Assembly: GCA_018064885.1 (NCBI GenBank)
Contig: JAGHUI010000018.1
Location: 1 to 64,000, forward strand
Length of the DNA stretch: 64,000 nt
Origin: Candidatus Minthosoma equi
Lineage (GTDB): Bacteria > Bacteroidota > Bacteroidia > Bacteroidales > Bacteroidaceae
Direction of reading: 5' to 3'
Positions 17,167 to 29,400 of this stretch are shown here, piece by piece. Both the position numbers and the translations under genes were made by a program. How positions within the stretch are numbered: the first letter of the stretch is position 1; each line of letters opens with the position of its first letter. Below the pieces are notes generated by a model. That model had not been told where the DNA came from. It made no database searches and was given only the letters and a program-made list of their open reading frames with translations.

Positions 17167-19230
17167 TTAATCGTAGAAATTCCAACTGATTCCGAAGTGT
17201 ATTCCGCTTGGGTTCATTGGATAGTTTGGCGCCCAGAAGTATCTGCCTGTGTCTTGATTTGCGTGATAATACATCACATAGAAACGTGTGCGCTTCAAGT
17301 CAAAGTTCACGTAGGCTGAGATGATAGGGTAGTTGCCGATTTTCTCTCGCTTGGCTACGTTCTGGTTCATGAACATTCCAAGCACAGGGGAGTAATCGGG
17401 TGCGTAATATTCTGTGAAATACTTCATGTCGGCTCCAAGCTCTGTCTTCAGCACCTTTGCAATCTTGAACTTCAAGTAAAGGTTTGTGTAGAGGGAGAGC
17501 GTTGGAAGTGGAAGTATTTCGTCCTTAGTGCATTTTTGGTAAGTAACATCGTTCTCCCAGTTGAGAATGCCTAACTGGAAGTCCTGACGCAGGTTTGCAC
17601 TGACAACCTGAATGTTCTCTCCGCATTGCTTTGCTGAAGTGTTGTTGGTGACAATCGCCTTGTCGGTTCCTGCATTCAGCACAATGCCTGTATTGGCAAA
17701 ATAACAGTAATTCTTCATGTTTTCCACACCAACGGTGAGCACAGTCTTTGTGTGAGGAACGGTGATTACGCCTTCAACTCTTTGGCGGAACTCCATGTCT
17801 CTGTCAGCATCCCACCATGCGTGCTTGCTGTGGTATCTGCCCATGTAGAAGCTTGGAGCAACTCGCTTGACGAATCCGTTGAGGGCAACCTGCGCTGTGT
17901 CGCCAAGCAGAGGAATGTTCACTTCTGCATGTCCATTAACATCGAACTGTCCCATATCTTCACCTGCAACGACAAACTCGGCATTAAGGTCGTAATGAAC
18001 CGTTGTTCCTTGTGAACGAATAATCTGACCGCCCACAAGCACATTGTGCTCGGTGTAGTCCTTATGCTCAATGCGTCCGCTCTTGTTGGTGTAGAAGCCA
18101 CCGAAGCGAGTGGAGTCGGGAAGAGAGAAGCGGTTGTATTCGTAACCTACGTATGCGTTCAAACCGAAGACTGCCCACTTGTTGAAGCCTTCACACATGC
18201 TAAGTCCGACAAGGTTCTTAACGTAGAGATGCTTCGTCATATCCTGCGTGCTGTCGCCTGGAAGGTAAGTGTATGAGTGGTAGTTCTCAGTCTCTCTGAA
18301 CGAACGGTAGTTTCTGCTCATCTTGTTGAACTTCAGCGTGTGGAAAATCTTGCTCACAGGCACAAAGACCTCGCGAGTCTTGGTAGAGTCAATCTCTTCT
18401 GTGCGATAGAAACCAATGTTGTAATGATGATTGAAGAACACCATGTCGTGCTCTTGTCTGTTCCATGTGTCTGTGAGGAACGTAGGAATATCGCTTGTTG
18501 TGTACGCATTCTTTATGGCTTCAGGATTGGTGATGTATGTTATGTCGGAAATACCGCCGTTCTCACCCATCTTCATGAAGTTGTGCTGATAGTAGAAATG
18601 GAAGTTGTACTTGTCGCCAAGGTATGAAGCCCATGTTGATGCGTTCATGAATGAGGTTGACTGCTTGTCGTAGTAGCCTTGACCGTAGATGTAGTCGAAT
18701 AGCGCACCGAAGTTTATCCTCTTGCCTGCATTGTTTGTGTAGGTTGCTGTTACATGGTCGGAACCTGTTGTCTTGCTTCCGTTCCAGTTGTAGTTCACAT
18801 ACATGAAAGGGGACTTTGTGTTGTAGAAGCGGAATTGCTCAGCATCAACAAAGAACATGTCGAATGGATCTGTGAAACAGAAATCGGACATGATGGGGCG
18901 TTCCATGAAGATGCGCGACATGCGTGGAGAACCTACGTTGCCCAAGGTGTTGTAGTGTCCGTATTTGCCTTCAGGAAGGTCTGCATTGTGAAACTGATGG
19001 TGAAGGGTGTCAACGTATGTTGGACGTATGTTGCCGAACTTCTCGTCAATCGTCCATGCGTACACATCGTTAGGAACAGCTTTGTTCTTGTCGCGCGAAG
19101 ATGCAGAGTCGGGACGTGAGTCCATGCTCATGTCAGAGTTGGTCTCAAGCTCGGAAACAATGCGCTGAGCTTTCGTGCTGACGGAGCATAGAATACTGAT
19201 GAAGAATATGAGTAGTAACCTGATTTTCAA
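17167..19230 (-). CDS. Putative porin (Porin_10 family)
   Basis: About 687 residues from a TTG start at 19230, placed just before a signal peptide (KIRLLLIFFISILCSVSTKAQ) and after AAGAAG. An in-frame ATG at 19434 would run through a repeat array and the preceding gene and is rejected. The mature protein opens with a Ser/Asp-rich linker, then WTIDEKFGNIRPTYVDTLHHQFHN and GNVGSPRMSRIFMERP, typical of the Bacteroidetes putative-porin family. It continues as an aromatic-rich beta-barrel of alternating strands ending in GISWNFYD. It should sit in the outer membrane; the solute is unknown. Confidence 0.85.
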   Translation of the reverse strand: MKIRLLLIFFISILCSVSTKAQRIVSELETNSDMSMDSRPDSASSRDKNKAVPNDVYAWTIDEKFGNIRPTYVDTLHHQFHNADLPEGKYGHYNTLGNVGSPRMSRIFMERPIMSDFCFTDPFDMFFVDAEQFRFYNTKSPFMYVNYNWNGSKTTGSDHVTATYTNNAGKRINFGALFDYIYGQGYYDKQSTSFMNASTWASYLGDKYNFHFYYQHNFMKMGENGGISDITYITNPEAIKNAYTTSDIPTFLTDTWNRQEHDMVFFNHHYNIGFYRTEEIDSTKTREVFVPVSKIFHTLKFNKMSRNYRSFRETENYHSYTYLPGDSTQDMTKHLYVKNLVGLSMCEGFNKWAVFGLNAYVGYEYNRFSLPDSTRFGGFYTNKSGRIEHKDYTEHNVLVGGQIIRSQGTTVHYDLNAEFVVAGEDMGQFDVNGHAEVNIPLLGDTAQVALNGFVKRVAPSFYMGRYHSKHAWWDADRDMEFRQRVEGVITVPHTKTVLTVGVENMKNYCYFANTGIVLNAGTDKAIVTNNTSAKQCGENIQVVSANLRQDFQLGILNWENDVTYQKCTKDEILPLPTLSLYTNLYLKFKIAKVLKTELGADMKYFTEYYAPDYSPVLGMFMNQNVAKREKIGNYPIISAYVNFDLKRTRFYVMYYHANQDTGRYFWAPNYPMNPSGIHFGISWNFYD

Positions 19231-19256
19231 AACTTCTTGATAAAGTAATTTATGTT

Positions 19257-19336
19257 TCGGAAAGAGGCTGCACAGCACATCGGAAGGATGCTGTACAGCA
19301 CATCGGAAAGAGGCTGTTCGGAATATCGGAAAGTGC
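19257..19336. repeat. 23-bp tandem repeat in porin leader
   Basis: Three 23-bp units (19257-19279, 19280-19302, 19303-19325) and a partial fourth all start TCGGAA. Units 1 and 2 share most bases; unit 3 diverges in its second half. Unit 2 contains the palindrome GCTGTACAGC. The array lies between the small membrane-protein gene and the porin start, where it would form the porin's 5' leader. Confidence 0.8.
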
Positions 19337-19343
19337 GCTTGCG

Positions 19344-19613
19344 CTAGAACATGAAGCGGAGATAGAATTCTACAAGTTTCAGTACCACAGCACCAAAGCC
19401 AACGCTGAAAAACAGCACTTTGTTCTCCGGACATGCGAAATAGAGAATCACGGCAGCAAGTCCGCCAATCATGAACGCCCAGTTCAGCACCTTACGGGCT
19501 GTCAGCACGCTGTCTTTGGAGCCTTTGCCGCCCTTGTGCCACTTGGCTGCCGACTGCTTCTTGCTGTCAGCAACGGCTTCAGCAATAATCTTATCTACGT
19601 CTTCCTGATTCAT
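19344..19613 (-). CDS. Small two-helix membrane protein, unknown function
   Basis: 89 residues. A charged N-terminal 40 residues (acidic, then Lys/Gly-rich) is followed by two hydrophobic segments, about 42-60 (VLNWAFMIGGLAAVILYF) and 66-86 (VLFFSVGFGAVVLKLVEF). It is probably an inner-membrane protein with both ends on one side. It lies 20 bp after the DUF4468 gene on the same strand and 113 bp before the porin. I do not recognise a named family. Confidence 0.7.
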   Translation of the reverse strand: MNQEDVDKIIAEAVADSKKQSAAKWHKGGKGSKDSVLTARKVLNWAFMIGGLAAVILYFACPENKVLFFSVGFGAVVLKLVEFYLRFMF

Positions 19614-19633
19614 TTCGCAATAATAATGAAATG

Positions 19634-20278
19634 TTATTTGATAGCTTCTGCAATTTCCTTCTTGAGCTCATTGACAAGGTCAATAGTCTTGATGCGGAAC
19701 TTAGCAGGGATTCTTCTCATCTCGCCCTTCTTGTTCAGACATTCCTGGTCGCTGATCCATTCCTCAGCAGTCACTCTTGTGAACTTGCCTTCGCCCTCAT
19801 CCACATTGAATGAGAGTGTATTGAGGTTGAACTCAACCTTGCCGTCGCTAACCTTCAGGTTGAGCAGATAGAATGCCTGAGTGAAGTTCTTTGCCAATGC
19901 CTTGGCAGAGAAGATAAGCTCTTCTGCACCCTGACACTCGATCTCTCCAGAGTTCTTGTCTGCTGTCTTAACCTTGCTGAAATCGATGTTCTTGAAGAAA
20001 TCATCATCAGTATAAATGCCGCGCATGCTGTTGGCATCGTAACGAAGGCTTGCCCACTGAGCAACCTTCTTGAAGATATCCTCCTTGCTCTTGCCTGGAG
20101 CAGCAATAACGTCAGCAAACACAACTTTGCCGTTAACCTCAGGAATTGCGCCTGGCTTAGCGTAAGCAGACAAATCCTGCTTTGTCCTAGGTGTCTTGCG
20201 AGCAAGCAAACCTTCACTCTGAGCCTGCATCATCATTGGCAGGGCAATGGCAAACAATGCAAATATAACTTTCTTCAT
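19634..20278 (-). CDS. DUF4468 (TBP-like fold) exported protein
   Basis: 214 residues with a signal peptide (KKVIFALFAIALPMMMQAQ). The region about 50-140 has the DUF4468 pattern: VVFADVIAAPGKSKEDIFKKVAQWA, then a helix/strand alternation including GEIECQGAEELIFS, and an N...F.L...VSDGKVEF strand pair. The tail (150-214) is charged and helical, and includes EWISDQECLNKKGEMRRIPAKFRIKTID. The family is common and uncharacterised in Bacteroidetes. A strong promoter lies upstream; the small membrane-protein gene follows. Confidence 0.85.
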   Translation of the reverse strand: MKKVIFALFAIALPMMMQAQSEGLLARKTPRTKQDLSAYAKPGAIPEVNGKVVFADVIAAPGKSKEDIFKKVAQWASLRYDANSMRGIYTDDDFFKNIDFSKVKTADKNSGEIECQGAEELIFSAKALAKNFTQAFYLLNLKVSDGKVEFNLNTLSFNVDEGEGKFTRVTAEEWISDQECLNKKGEMRRIPAKFRIKTIDLVNELKKEIAEAIK

Positions 20279-20369
20279 ATTATCTTCTTTTTATTTATTA
20301 GCAATCTTTTTTATTTTAACATCATTAACATTTAATAGTTATTCGTCTCCCGTTTTCGTTCAACGAATT

Positions 20370-20402
20370 GCAAAGTTAGCAAATTTTCCATTCACACACA
20401 AA
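20370..20402 (-). promoter_or_regulatory. Promoter for DUF4468 gene
   Basis: Minus strand: TTTG at 20402-20399 and TAACTTTGC at 20378-20370, 20 bases apart, with a 91-bp leader to the start codon. The full -33/-7 pattern is present. Confidence 0.7.
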
Positions 20403-20471
20403 CTTCCCTATCATCTTGTCTCGAAATGTGATAAAATTTAACAATAATTTTTGGTCTTCTTCCGAAACTTA

Positions 20472-23400
20472 CTATTTCCACAAGCGCTTCTGACCGTCAA
20501 TGATGTAAATGTGGCCAGGGATAGGGCGGAGAACTTTGTTACCCATCAGATCGTAGATTCCATCCCTGCCGAATCCTTCAGCGTTGCCATGAAGATTTAT
20601 GATGTCCGATGCTTCATCGTCGTCAACAATGATGAACTCGATGGCTCTTGCATTGTTGCCGCTTGTTGCTGTCTGTACCTTGTTATCTACCATGTCAACA
20701 GGCAACCATGCACGATAAGCAGCAAGAGTAGAACCTGTGTATTTGTAGAATCCGATGCCGTATGTGCTCTTGTTGGCAAGTACATAACTGTTGTTGTTGC
20801 CAGTAGGGATTGTCTCCTTGTCCGAGTTGCCCTCGAGGATAGTGACAACGTCAGATGTGTGAGATGAGCTTGCAAACTGGTACTGACCTACAGGACCATA
20901 TACAACGTAGCCCTGATCCTTGTTGATGACTGTCACGCTCTTCAGATAGAGATAGTAGTCTGTCACCTTATTCTCCTTTGCAGTGTCAAACTTATCATAG
21001 TCAGAAGTTGCATCAGGATTAACGCCATTTGCAGCATAAACCTTGAAGCCAGCCTGTGTAATGCCATCAATATTGACAGTTGGTACCTTAGAGTTGTAAG
21101 GCAAGCAGAGAGTTGACCATCCATAGTCAACGCCGTCCACAGTGGCAGCCTTCTTGATTTCGAGAGTATATTTCTCTGACACCTTAAACTCAACCTCCTT
21201 GGTAGGAGCGCCGAGACCACCACGCTGGTTGGCAGCACGAACGCAGTAGAATCCATCACCATATCGCTCAATGCTCAGACCTGTCACCGTCTCGTCCTCA
21301 GTGCTCTGTGCCACATTAGTGATATATTTCCACTTGCCTGTCTCCTCATCCTTTTTGAACACGAAGTAGCAGAGTGCCATAGGCTCAGTATGCCACTGGA
21401 GGCGGTCATCGTCAATCTCGATGTCATCGTCCCATGTGAGTGAGTTGTTGGCATCCCAATCCTTGTGGTCGTTGTTGGATGCCGCATCAATCTGCTGAGT
21501 GAAGATGCGAGGGTCGAATGCTTCGCCGCCGCCGAGCACATTCTCTATGGTGTATTTCTGTGCGGCAGCCTCTGTGAGGATGAGGTCGTCAGAACCCTTG
21601 AGAGGAGCAGCACCAGCAAGAGTACGAGTACCGAGCGAGATAGGGTGACCATAACTATCCATAGAGTTGTACTCGTGGAATTTGAGCACATGCGACTCCA
21701 TCATAGCCTGCCAGCCTTCATCACGAGGCAGCACGTCAAATGTCGTATTGAGGTATGTCGCTCCAGGTGTGCCCTGCCAAGGACGTCCAAGTGTATAGCT
21801 CTTATCTGTCACAAGGTCAGCGCCCTCCTCAGGATATACCCTACAATAGTTGAATACATAGCCCCACGATGTTTGAGTTGCAGGGGCTGCAATGTTGTTA
21901 CCGCTACGGTTACGAACCATGATGCCACAGCGCTCCAGCCAGATGTCACCATTGCCACAGAGCCAGTCAACAACGCCGGCAAGAACGCAATCCTCAAAGT
22001 AACCGCGATAGTTGCCATTGCCATGCGAATAGTATGTATCCTGATAAGAGAGGAGCGAGACGTTTTTGAGCACCTGACGGTTGCCCTGATCCCAGAATGC
22101 CACGGCACGACCTGCAAAGTTTGCCTTATTATAAGGGTAGCGATTTTCAAGAGTCAAATCCTCGAGATAATCATCTACTCCGCTCAGGTGTATGGTGGCA
22201 GTCGCACCGATGCCTTCATACTTTGGACGATTATAGAGGAATGTACCATCCTGGCTCTGACCTATCAGTGAAACATTTGAGCGACTGATAACCGTCATGT
22301 GGTTGTCATACTTGAAACCGCCTGCCGGAACAGACAAACTATTTCCTTCGTCATCGGTAGTCTCATCGCCAGCCTTCCATGAAGACTTTTCGTTACCTGT
22401 AAGTTCATACTCACCGTCAGGGATGAATATGCGCAGACGGCTAGTACCTCTATCTGCATTTACAGTCTTGATTATAGCATTGATGTCAGAGACAGGACCA
22501 TAGCCCACAACATAGTCAAACGGCTTGTGCTCGATAGCCATATTGGTAGCGGCTGTATGGAGTGTGAGAGTGATAGGCGAAGCATACTTTGCACCATACA
22601 CATCCTCAAGGGTATTAGCAGGTATATTGATGACCACATCCTCGTCAACAGGTAGATGCCAGTAGTTGTATGTCAGCACCTTGCCCTTAGTGGTAGAGAT
22701 GGCAGAGAGTGAGTTTCCTCCTACGGTAGGAGTGATGTCAACAGCCTTCATTATTCTGTCGAACTGAATCTCGATGCTACCACTGACAGGGGCGTTTGCT
22801 GCCACTCCGTTAGCCACAGTTGCATTTCTTACCCTAATGCCGGCAAGCAGAGGAGCCGAAGTCGGAGTATTAAAACTGAAGTTGACAGCGTATGTCTTGA
22901 CCGACATGCCACCAGCAGTCTTCAGTGTCAGCGTAGCCACAGGGTTATCGTATGTAGCCTGTGTTACCTCTGCAGTACCATTCTCTACTACGGCAGTTAC
23001 GGCAGGCACTCTGTTGTTTACCACATCAGCATCTATAGTGATAGTAATGGTACCGTTTGTCTTCAGAGTGTTGAGGTCTGTAGTGCCCAGTACAGTCTCG
23101 CCGTATGTCACCGATGTGAGTTCTGGCTTTTCTGCTGTCTGTGGCTTGTATGTAATACTGAACTGAGTGTAATACTTGCCATCGTCAGCAAAGACAACAT
23201 CGCCTTCACCAGCAGCACCGCTGTATGTAGCTGTCACGTTCTGTCCCTTCACGTAACCGCCATTTGACGAGTTCTTGCCGCATATCTTGGTATTCTCTAT
23301 CTGATAGTTTGCTGACGAACCGTTCAGTCCAATCTCGCATCCATCCGTAACAGGGAAGCGGAAGATAGAACTTCCATTGATCTGGGCACGCTCTTCGCCA

Positions 23401-26400
23401 GCCTTGTTGTCTATCTTGCCATTCTCGCCTACCAAGTCGAGCTTCACGTCTATCTCGCTCTCTCCATTGCTTACCTGAGCGATATAGATACCGTTGATCT
23501 TCTGGTAGGAGATGATAGGTGCTCCGTTGCTTCTTCTGAAATCCCATGTGGCAGTAGCGTTTGCGGTAAGGTCGAGCAGAGAGAATGTGTTCTGACGGAA
23601 CACAGGGTAGAGCAGCATGTCGGAAGGAGCGTCCTCTGACATGTTGTATTTACTTCCTATATTATATACATTGCCAGCGAGATCTACCCAGTGGTCGAGA
23701 GTGTGACCTTCGTAGTAGAGGGTCTGATTCTTTGGTATGGTGTATGCATCGCCAGCCTCAACCCATATAGCTAATGGAGCCACGCCCACAGCTTCGGTGC
23801 CAGTGTTGAAGGTGACATAATATGTAGGCTTCTCCTTGAACCTTATCTCAAGGTCGCGGTGGGTGGTAATCTCAAACTCTACGGTGTATTTAGTGAGGAA
23901 ACCCTTTGCCTTGTCTTCGGCTGTTCTGTTGTCGTCTGTAGGTTCTTCGATCTGGAGTTTGAAGACATGGTCGGTTCCACCGCCCCATGAGCCATCGGCA
24001 TTGCGAGCGAGCACCTCTGTATCTGTGCCGTTGCCCTTGAGCACCATACGGACTTTGTCATCAGGGAGCATCTCCAGAACAGGGAGGTCATTCTTGGCAG
24101 GGTCGATAATCTTGTCAAACTCAGCACCGAACTTGCGGTAGAACACTACTCTTACCTTATTGCCCTTTTGGAATGAGCGACCACCGTCATCGAGATCTTT
24201 AGAAGGGAAATTCTCTTCATCGGCAGACTCTACTGTCTTGATCTCGCCTACCACGTTGTCGGCAGTCTTGATGTGGAGGTCAACCATGTTGGCAGCCAAT
24301 GTGGCTGTTTCGATCCATTTGTAGTAAGAGTAGTCATCACCGATGATAATCTTCACGCGATCTTCGGTGCTGCGTGTGGTGTAGGTATATACATACTCAT
24401 GGTTGGCAGGATTGGAACGGGACTCATCGAGTGTAGGCACAACACCATCAAAGGTGGTGGTGGTGATAGGGGAGTAGGACATCATGGATATCTTAGTGCC
24501 CGAACATGATGCCAGTTCGAATGAGGTGCCAGGACCGAACGAAGCCCATTCTGCCATGTCGCCATTGCGGATATATCCCTTCTCGCCGGTATTCACCCAG
24601 ATTGCCACGTCACGCCAGTGTGGGTTTTCTACTCCGTTAAGCAGAATGTTAGTATATACTGTGCTGGTCCAGAATGTCTTGGTGTTCTTGCCTATATTGA
24701 CTTTCTGTGCAGACACCTTGCGTGTAGTGCCTGATGTAGGGTCGTCATAATCGAAGATGCCACTGCCGAAGTCATAGCGTATGACAGGGTTGTTGATGCG
24801 GTTCTCCTGAGTGCCTGGGTTCTCGTTGAAAACAGGGCGGAGGGTTATGGTTTGGTTAGGGGTCGTAAATGAACCTCGCTGGCCGAGTTCATACTTGACG
24901 TTGCTGCCATCTGCTACCCAGTGATCCAAACTGTGTCCATTCCAGAAGAAAGTGAAGTTGGTAGGAATGTTGAATGAACGTACATCCTTGAGAGTAGCAG
25001 GAGTGATGCTCATTGATCCGCTGTAGGTAGCAGGGTCAACGTCAACGTCAGAACCTGTAAGGTCGAAGATGACTGTACCTTTCTCACCTGGCTTGAAATA
25101 TGCTATATATGAACCATGGTTGCTTACCGTCATATAGATGTTTGGATCTGTCTTAGTCGGATTGTCACCGTCCTTCCATGTCTCCTCATCATCCATCCAG
25201 TACTCCAGCACATTGCCTTCGCCTGCTTCTGATACCAGTTTTATCTCTGTGCCAGCCACATAATATCCCTCAACATAGTCAATGCCTCTTGTCACGAAGT
25301 TTTCATATATAGGACTGAGGGTGACGCCGCCAAGGCTCTTGTCGGCAGTAGTGACACGTATGGTCTTGGTTTCCTGACGCTGGTAGATAGCAGTGACGAG
25401 GTTCTCGCCATCTACGATAGTGTATTTCACTGTAGCCGACTTGCCTCCGTCTTCGATAGTCTGTTCTGTGAGATTAGATTCGCCTGCCGCACAAGTGAAG
25501 CCCGTGATGGTGTAACCGTACTTAGCTGTAGCAGTTACAGTCACGACATCGCCAGCAAGGTAGCGCTTGCCAGTGTTGGCATGAACAGGATCTTTGGCGG
25601 TAATCTCCACGCTACCAGCATTGTCGTTCTTCTCTCTTTCGAGTTTTGCGTAAATGCTGTTTGCAAGTTTTACCTGCTGAAGCACTGGGTACTCCACCTC
25701 AATCCATTCGTAGAAACCCCAGTCGCCCTGACCTGCAATCTGCTGGAATGTGAGGGTGACAGTCTCGTCATCACCATTATATATATATTCAGCAGTGTAG
25801 TCATCAACTCGGGTAGGGTTGGCACTTGTGTCATCGCCGAAGTATGAAGGGATGGTAGTGCCCTCAGGGAACTGGGTATGACGTGGCGAGGTTCTGCCAG
25901 ATATGGTTCGTTCATCCTTGCCTGTTGCTGCCTTAAGTGTAACCTTCATGCCAGGAACTGCAGGGATAGTAACTTTTGTACCAGGGTTGACCTGTGCTGT
26001 AGATACGGGTACAGTGCCATCACGGTTGTCAAGTTTTGTGTCAGCGTCTGGAGCAAGGATATACATCTTCATATCGAGAGGTGTGCCATTGACGGTAGCA
26101 GTACGAGTGTAGATGCCATTATTATTTGTTGGATCATTCTCTTTGAATGCCACATTGATTTCTGGTGACTCCAATGGTCTGTCTCTGTGGTTCAAATCCC
26201 AGCGTACGGTTACCTTGGCATCAGTATCTGTGATGGCAACCTCGTTCTTCTGGAACTTAGGCTTGAGTGTTACATCCTCGTCAAAGCGTTGACTCTTGCC
26301 TAACTCGTATGTGTTCTCACCGTCTGTCCAGCCTATCATGGTGTAGCCTTCGCGGTAGAATATGTAGTTCTTAGGAATGTACACCTCGTATGTCTCTGCA

Positions 26401-29400
26401 TCAACATATTGAGCCTGAGGATCATTGCCCTCAACCTCATACTGCAATCCTGCCTTGGTGAAAGTAACGTATGGCAACTTCACAAAGTTGGCTGTGACGT
26501 AGGTGTCCTCTGTAATGGTGCGTACGAGAGATGGGTTGGTAGAGAGCACACTGTTGTCGCTTGTCTTTGTCCAGTTGATGAACTTGTATCCCTCAGCAGG
26601 AGTAGCATCAAAGCGAACCTGCTTACCAGCCATGACGCTTGCCACAGAAGGTTTCTGTACCACATATCCACCCTCTGCAGGCTCTATGTCATAGGCTACC
26701 TTATAGAACTCGCCATCGTATTCTGAACCAGAGATGTAACCGGTGATGGTGATGTCAGCGTAATAATAGTCTTTCGCAACACTGTGTGTATAAATATACA
26801 TTGACAAATCACTTGTCATTGCTATATCTGTGAAATAAGTTGCATCAAACGCATACGTACAATAGCCTGTTTCACCACCATCTGTTGATGTTCCTGAACC
26901 ATCATATCTGTTTGGCAACTGATTCTCTATAAGATATTTCTCTGTATTTTCATCTGCTATAGAGATATCTGTTTTACCACCATTTGTGCCGCCACGAGAT
27001 ATTGTTGCAGAGGTAGCCGTTGGTTTAAAGGAAATACCAGCCTTTGTCAGCACGTTAAATTGGATTGCACTATTCTTGTCTCCTTTATTAAGGGTTGACA
27101 GCAATTGGAATTTTGCAAAGGTATAATCCTTGCCTTTTATACTGTTACTTGCTCCTTGGTGCTCAAAATTATTACCTATATTTGCCCTTGTGTTATCATC
27201 AAACAAAGGTTTCAATGCTTCATCGGAATATCGTGGATTCAAACTGAATGCCTTTGTGCTGTTCCAGTCCCAAATTAACGTCACTGGCACCTTGACATAA
27301 GCATTGACCACATCCGATGGTGTCTTTTCGCCATCGTATGCAACGACCTTGACGATAGTGTTCTCTGGAAGTCCTTCTATAGCACCAGTATAAGGAGTGC
27401 TCTGGTCGGTAGGTTCTGTACCGTCAGTAGTGTAGTAGAGCTTTGCGTCAGGGGTGGCAGCATTGGCAGTCACATATACCTTGCCGTCATCGCCAACTGT
27501 AGCCGATGGCTTGTCGGTCTGACCGTACTGATTCACCACCTTCACAGTAAACTCAACGCTTCCTGCCTGATACTGGGCGTTGCCCTCCTGAGCCAAGGTG
27601 ATAGTCGCCGAACCATATTTGCTGCCAGCAGTGATAAGACCTGTAGGACTGACAGAAGCCACAGCCGCATCACTTGAAGTGTAGGTTATAGCACCCGCAC
27701 TCGAAGTGGTATAGTCCTTGAGAATTTCCAACTGATAAGTATCGCCAGGGTAGAGTGTCTTCACTTCCTTGCCTTCGACAATGGCGAGGTCGGAAGCTGG
27801 GATGGCATCGTTGGAAACCTCCACTGAATGGATGTAGCCACCATTAGGCAGAGTGAAGGTGAGGGTAGTGGCAGGACCTTCGTAACGAATCTCGAAAGGT
27901 GATGATTCTTTTTGGTTGCCATTTCCATCAACCTCTGGAACAAAGTCTATATTACCTACATCATTACCAGCTTCATCAGTGATAGTAAATGTTTGTTTGG
28001 CAGAATAGCAACAAATTGTAAACGTTAAATCTGCATTACCAGATACAGGAATCTGTATTGTTCCATTGCTGTTGAATGACCAACCATGTTGACTATCGTG
28101 GAATGCACCCTTGTTAATAGTTATTCCCTCATGGTCTTCCTGATAGAAATTATCACTTCCCAAATTATAAGAGAAATTGCTACCAGGAATAGTAACCTCG
28201 ATAGGCGTAGCGACAGCATAGAGTTTCTTGTCTTCGTTAAGCGTTGTACCTTCTGCTACCTTGTGTCCATCTGTGGCTTTGTCAAACCAGCCGCGGAACT
28301 TGCTGCCGTCAGGCACTATGACATCGCTCTCGCCATATTTGTAAGCAAGAGCAGAACTTCCTTCAACGGTCTCTGAACCGATAACAGCACCATTGGTATT
28401 GTAGTAGGTGACATCCACAGTAGGGATGAATTCGCAAGCCTCGGCAGCAAACCAAGGAAGGTAACCATTAAGAACGAAAGTGAGTTCTGCTGGTTCTTCT
28501 ACATTATATGTCCATGTGACGAAATGATCGAATGATGTATCACTGTCACATCCGTTGTTAATGTTAATATTGACATCATCTTTGCCTGTCTGCTTTATAG
28601 TCATTGTTTGACTGCCATACTGACAAGAACCGATAGTGAATTTAACAGGGCCATCAACAGCTACCTTGATAGTACCTGATTTCAAACCGTGCTGACCATC
28701 GTTGCGTGCGATATTGCTCAATTCAACATTGCTTGGTAGTACACCAGTTGTAGGAAGAATGACTTTGTATGTTTCTGGACGGAAGTCTATCTTGAAGTCC
28801 TTGAAAGTACGCTCTTCCTCTTCACCACTGACAATACCGTTAATCTTGATATTACCGATGGACATATTCTTGTTGTTAGCTGTGTTGGAGATATAAAAGC
28901 GAAGTGTGAAGGTGTTACCAGCCTCAGCTGTGATGCTCTCTTCGTGAGTGAGAGGGGCAGATGGATTGGCGTTATTGTCACGACGAATTTGATTTTTTGG
29001 ATCACTATAAGGAGTAATAGAACTTTCTACTCCATCCACAGTATAAGACCATGAGAAGTATGCGCCGTCTGTGCCACCTTTGACAGCATCGAACTTAACG
29101 CTTGTTGGCTTGAAGGTTATGCCCTTCTTCATGGTTACAGTGTACTCAATCATATCAGCAGCAACGGTACCTGCATTTGATGTAGCTGGGACATATTTCA
29201 CCATTGGTACAGAACCTGTGATGTCTTTGTATGCACCGACCTGAGTTGCCGTCAAGTCACTACCCACCGTAACCTTTGTCCTTGATACAGCATCCTTAAT
29301 TTCATTAGAAGCTGTGCCTTCAGTTTCGTTACCTACAGCCCAAGTGATAGTACCCTCAATACCTTCATCAGAAGGTTCTGGTTCGTCTGCAATAAAGATA

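Noticed and set aside
19231..19434. N-terminal extension of the porin frame to an upstream ATG
   Set aside because: It would translate a tandem repeat and overlap the preceding gene, placing the signal peptide in the interior.
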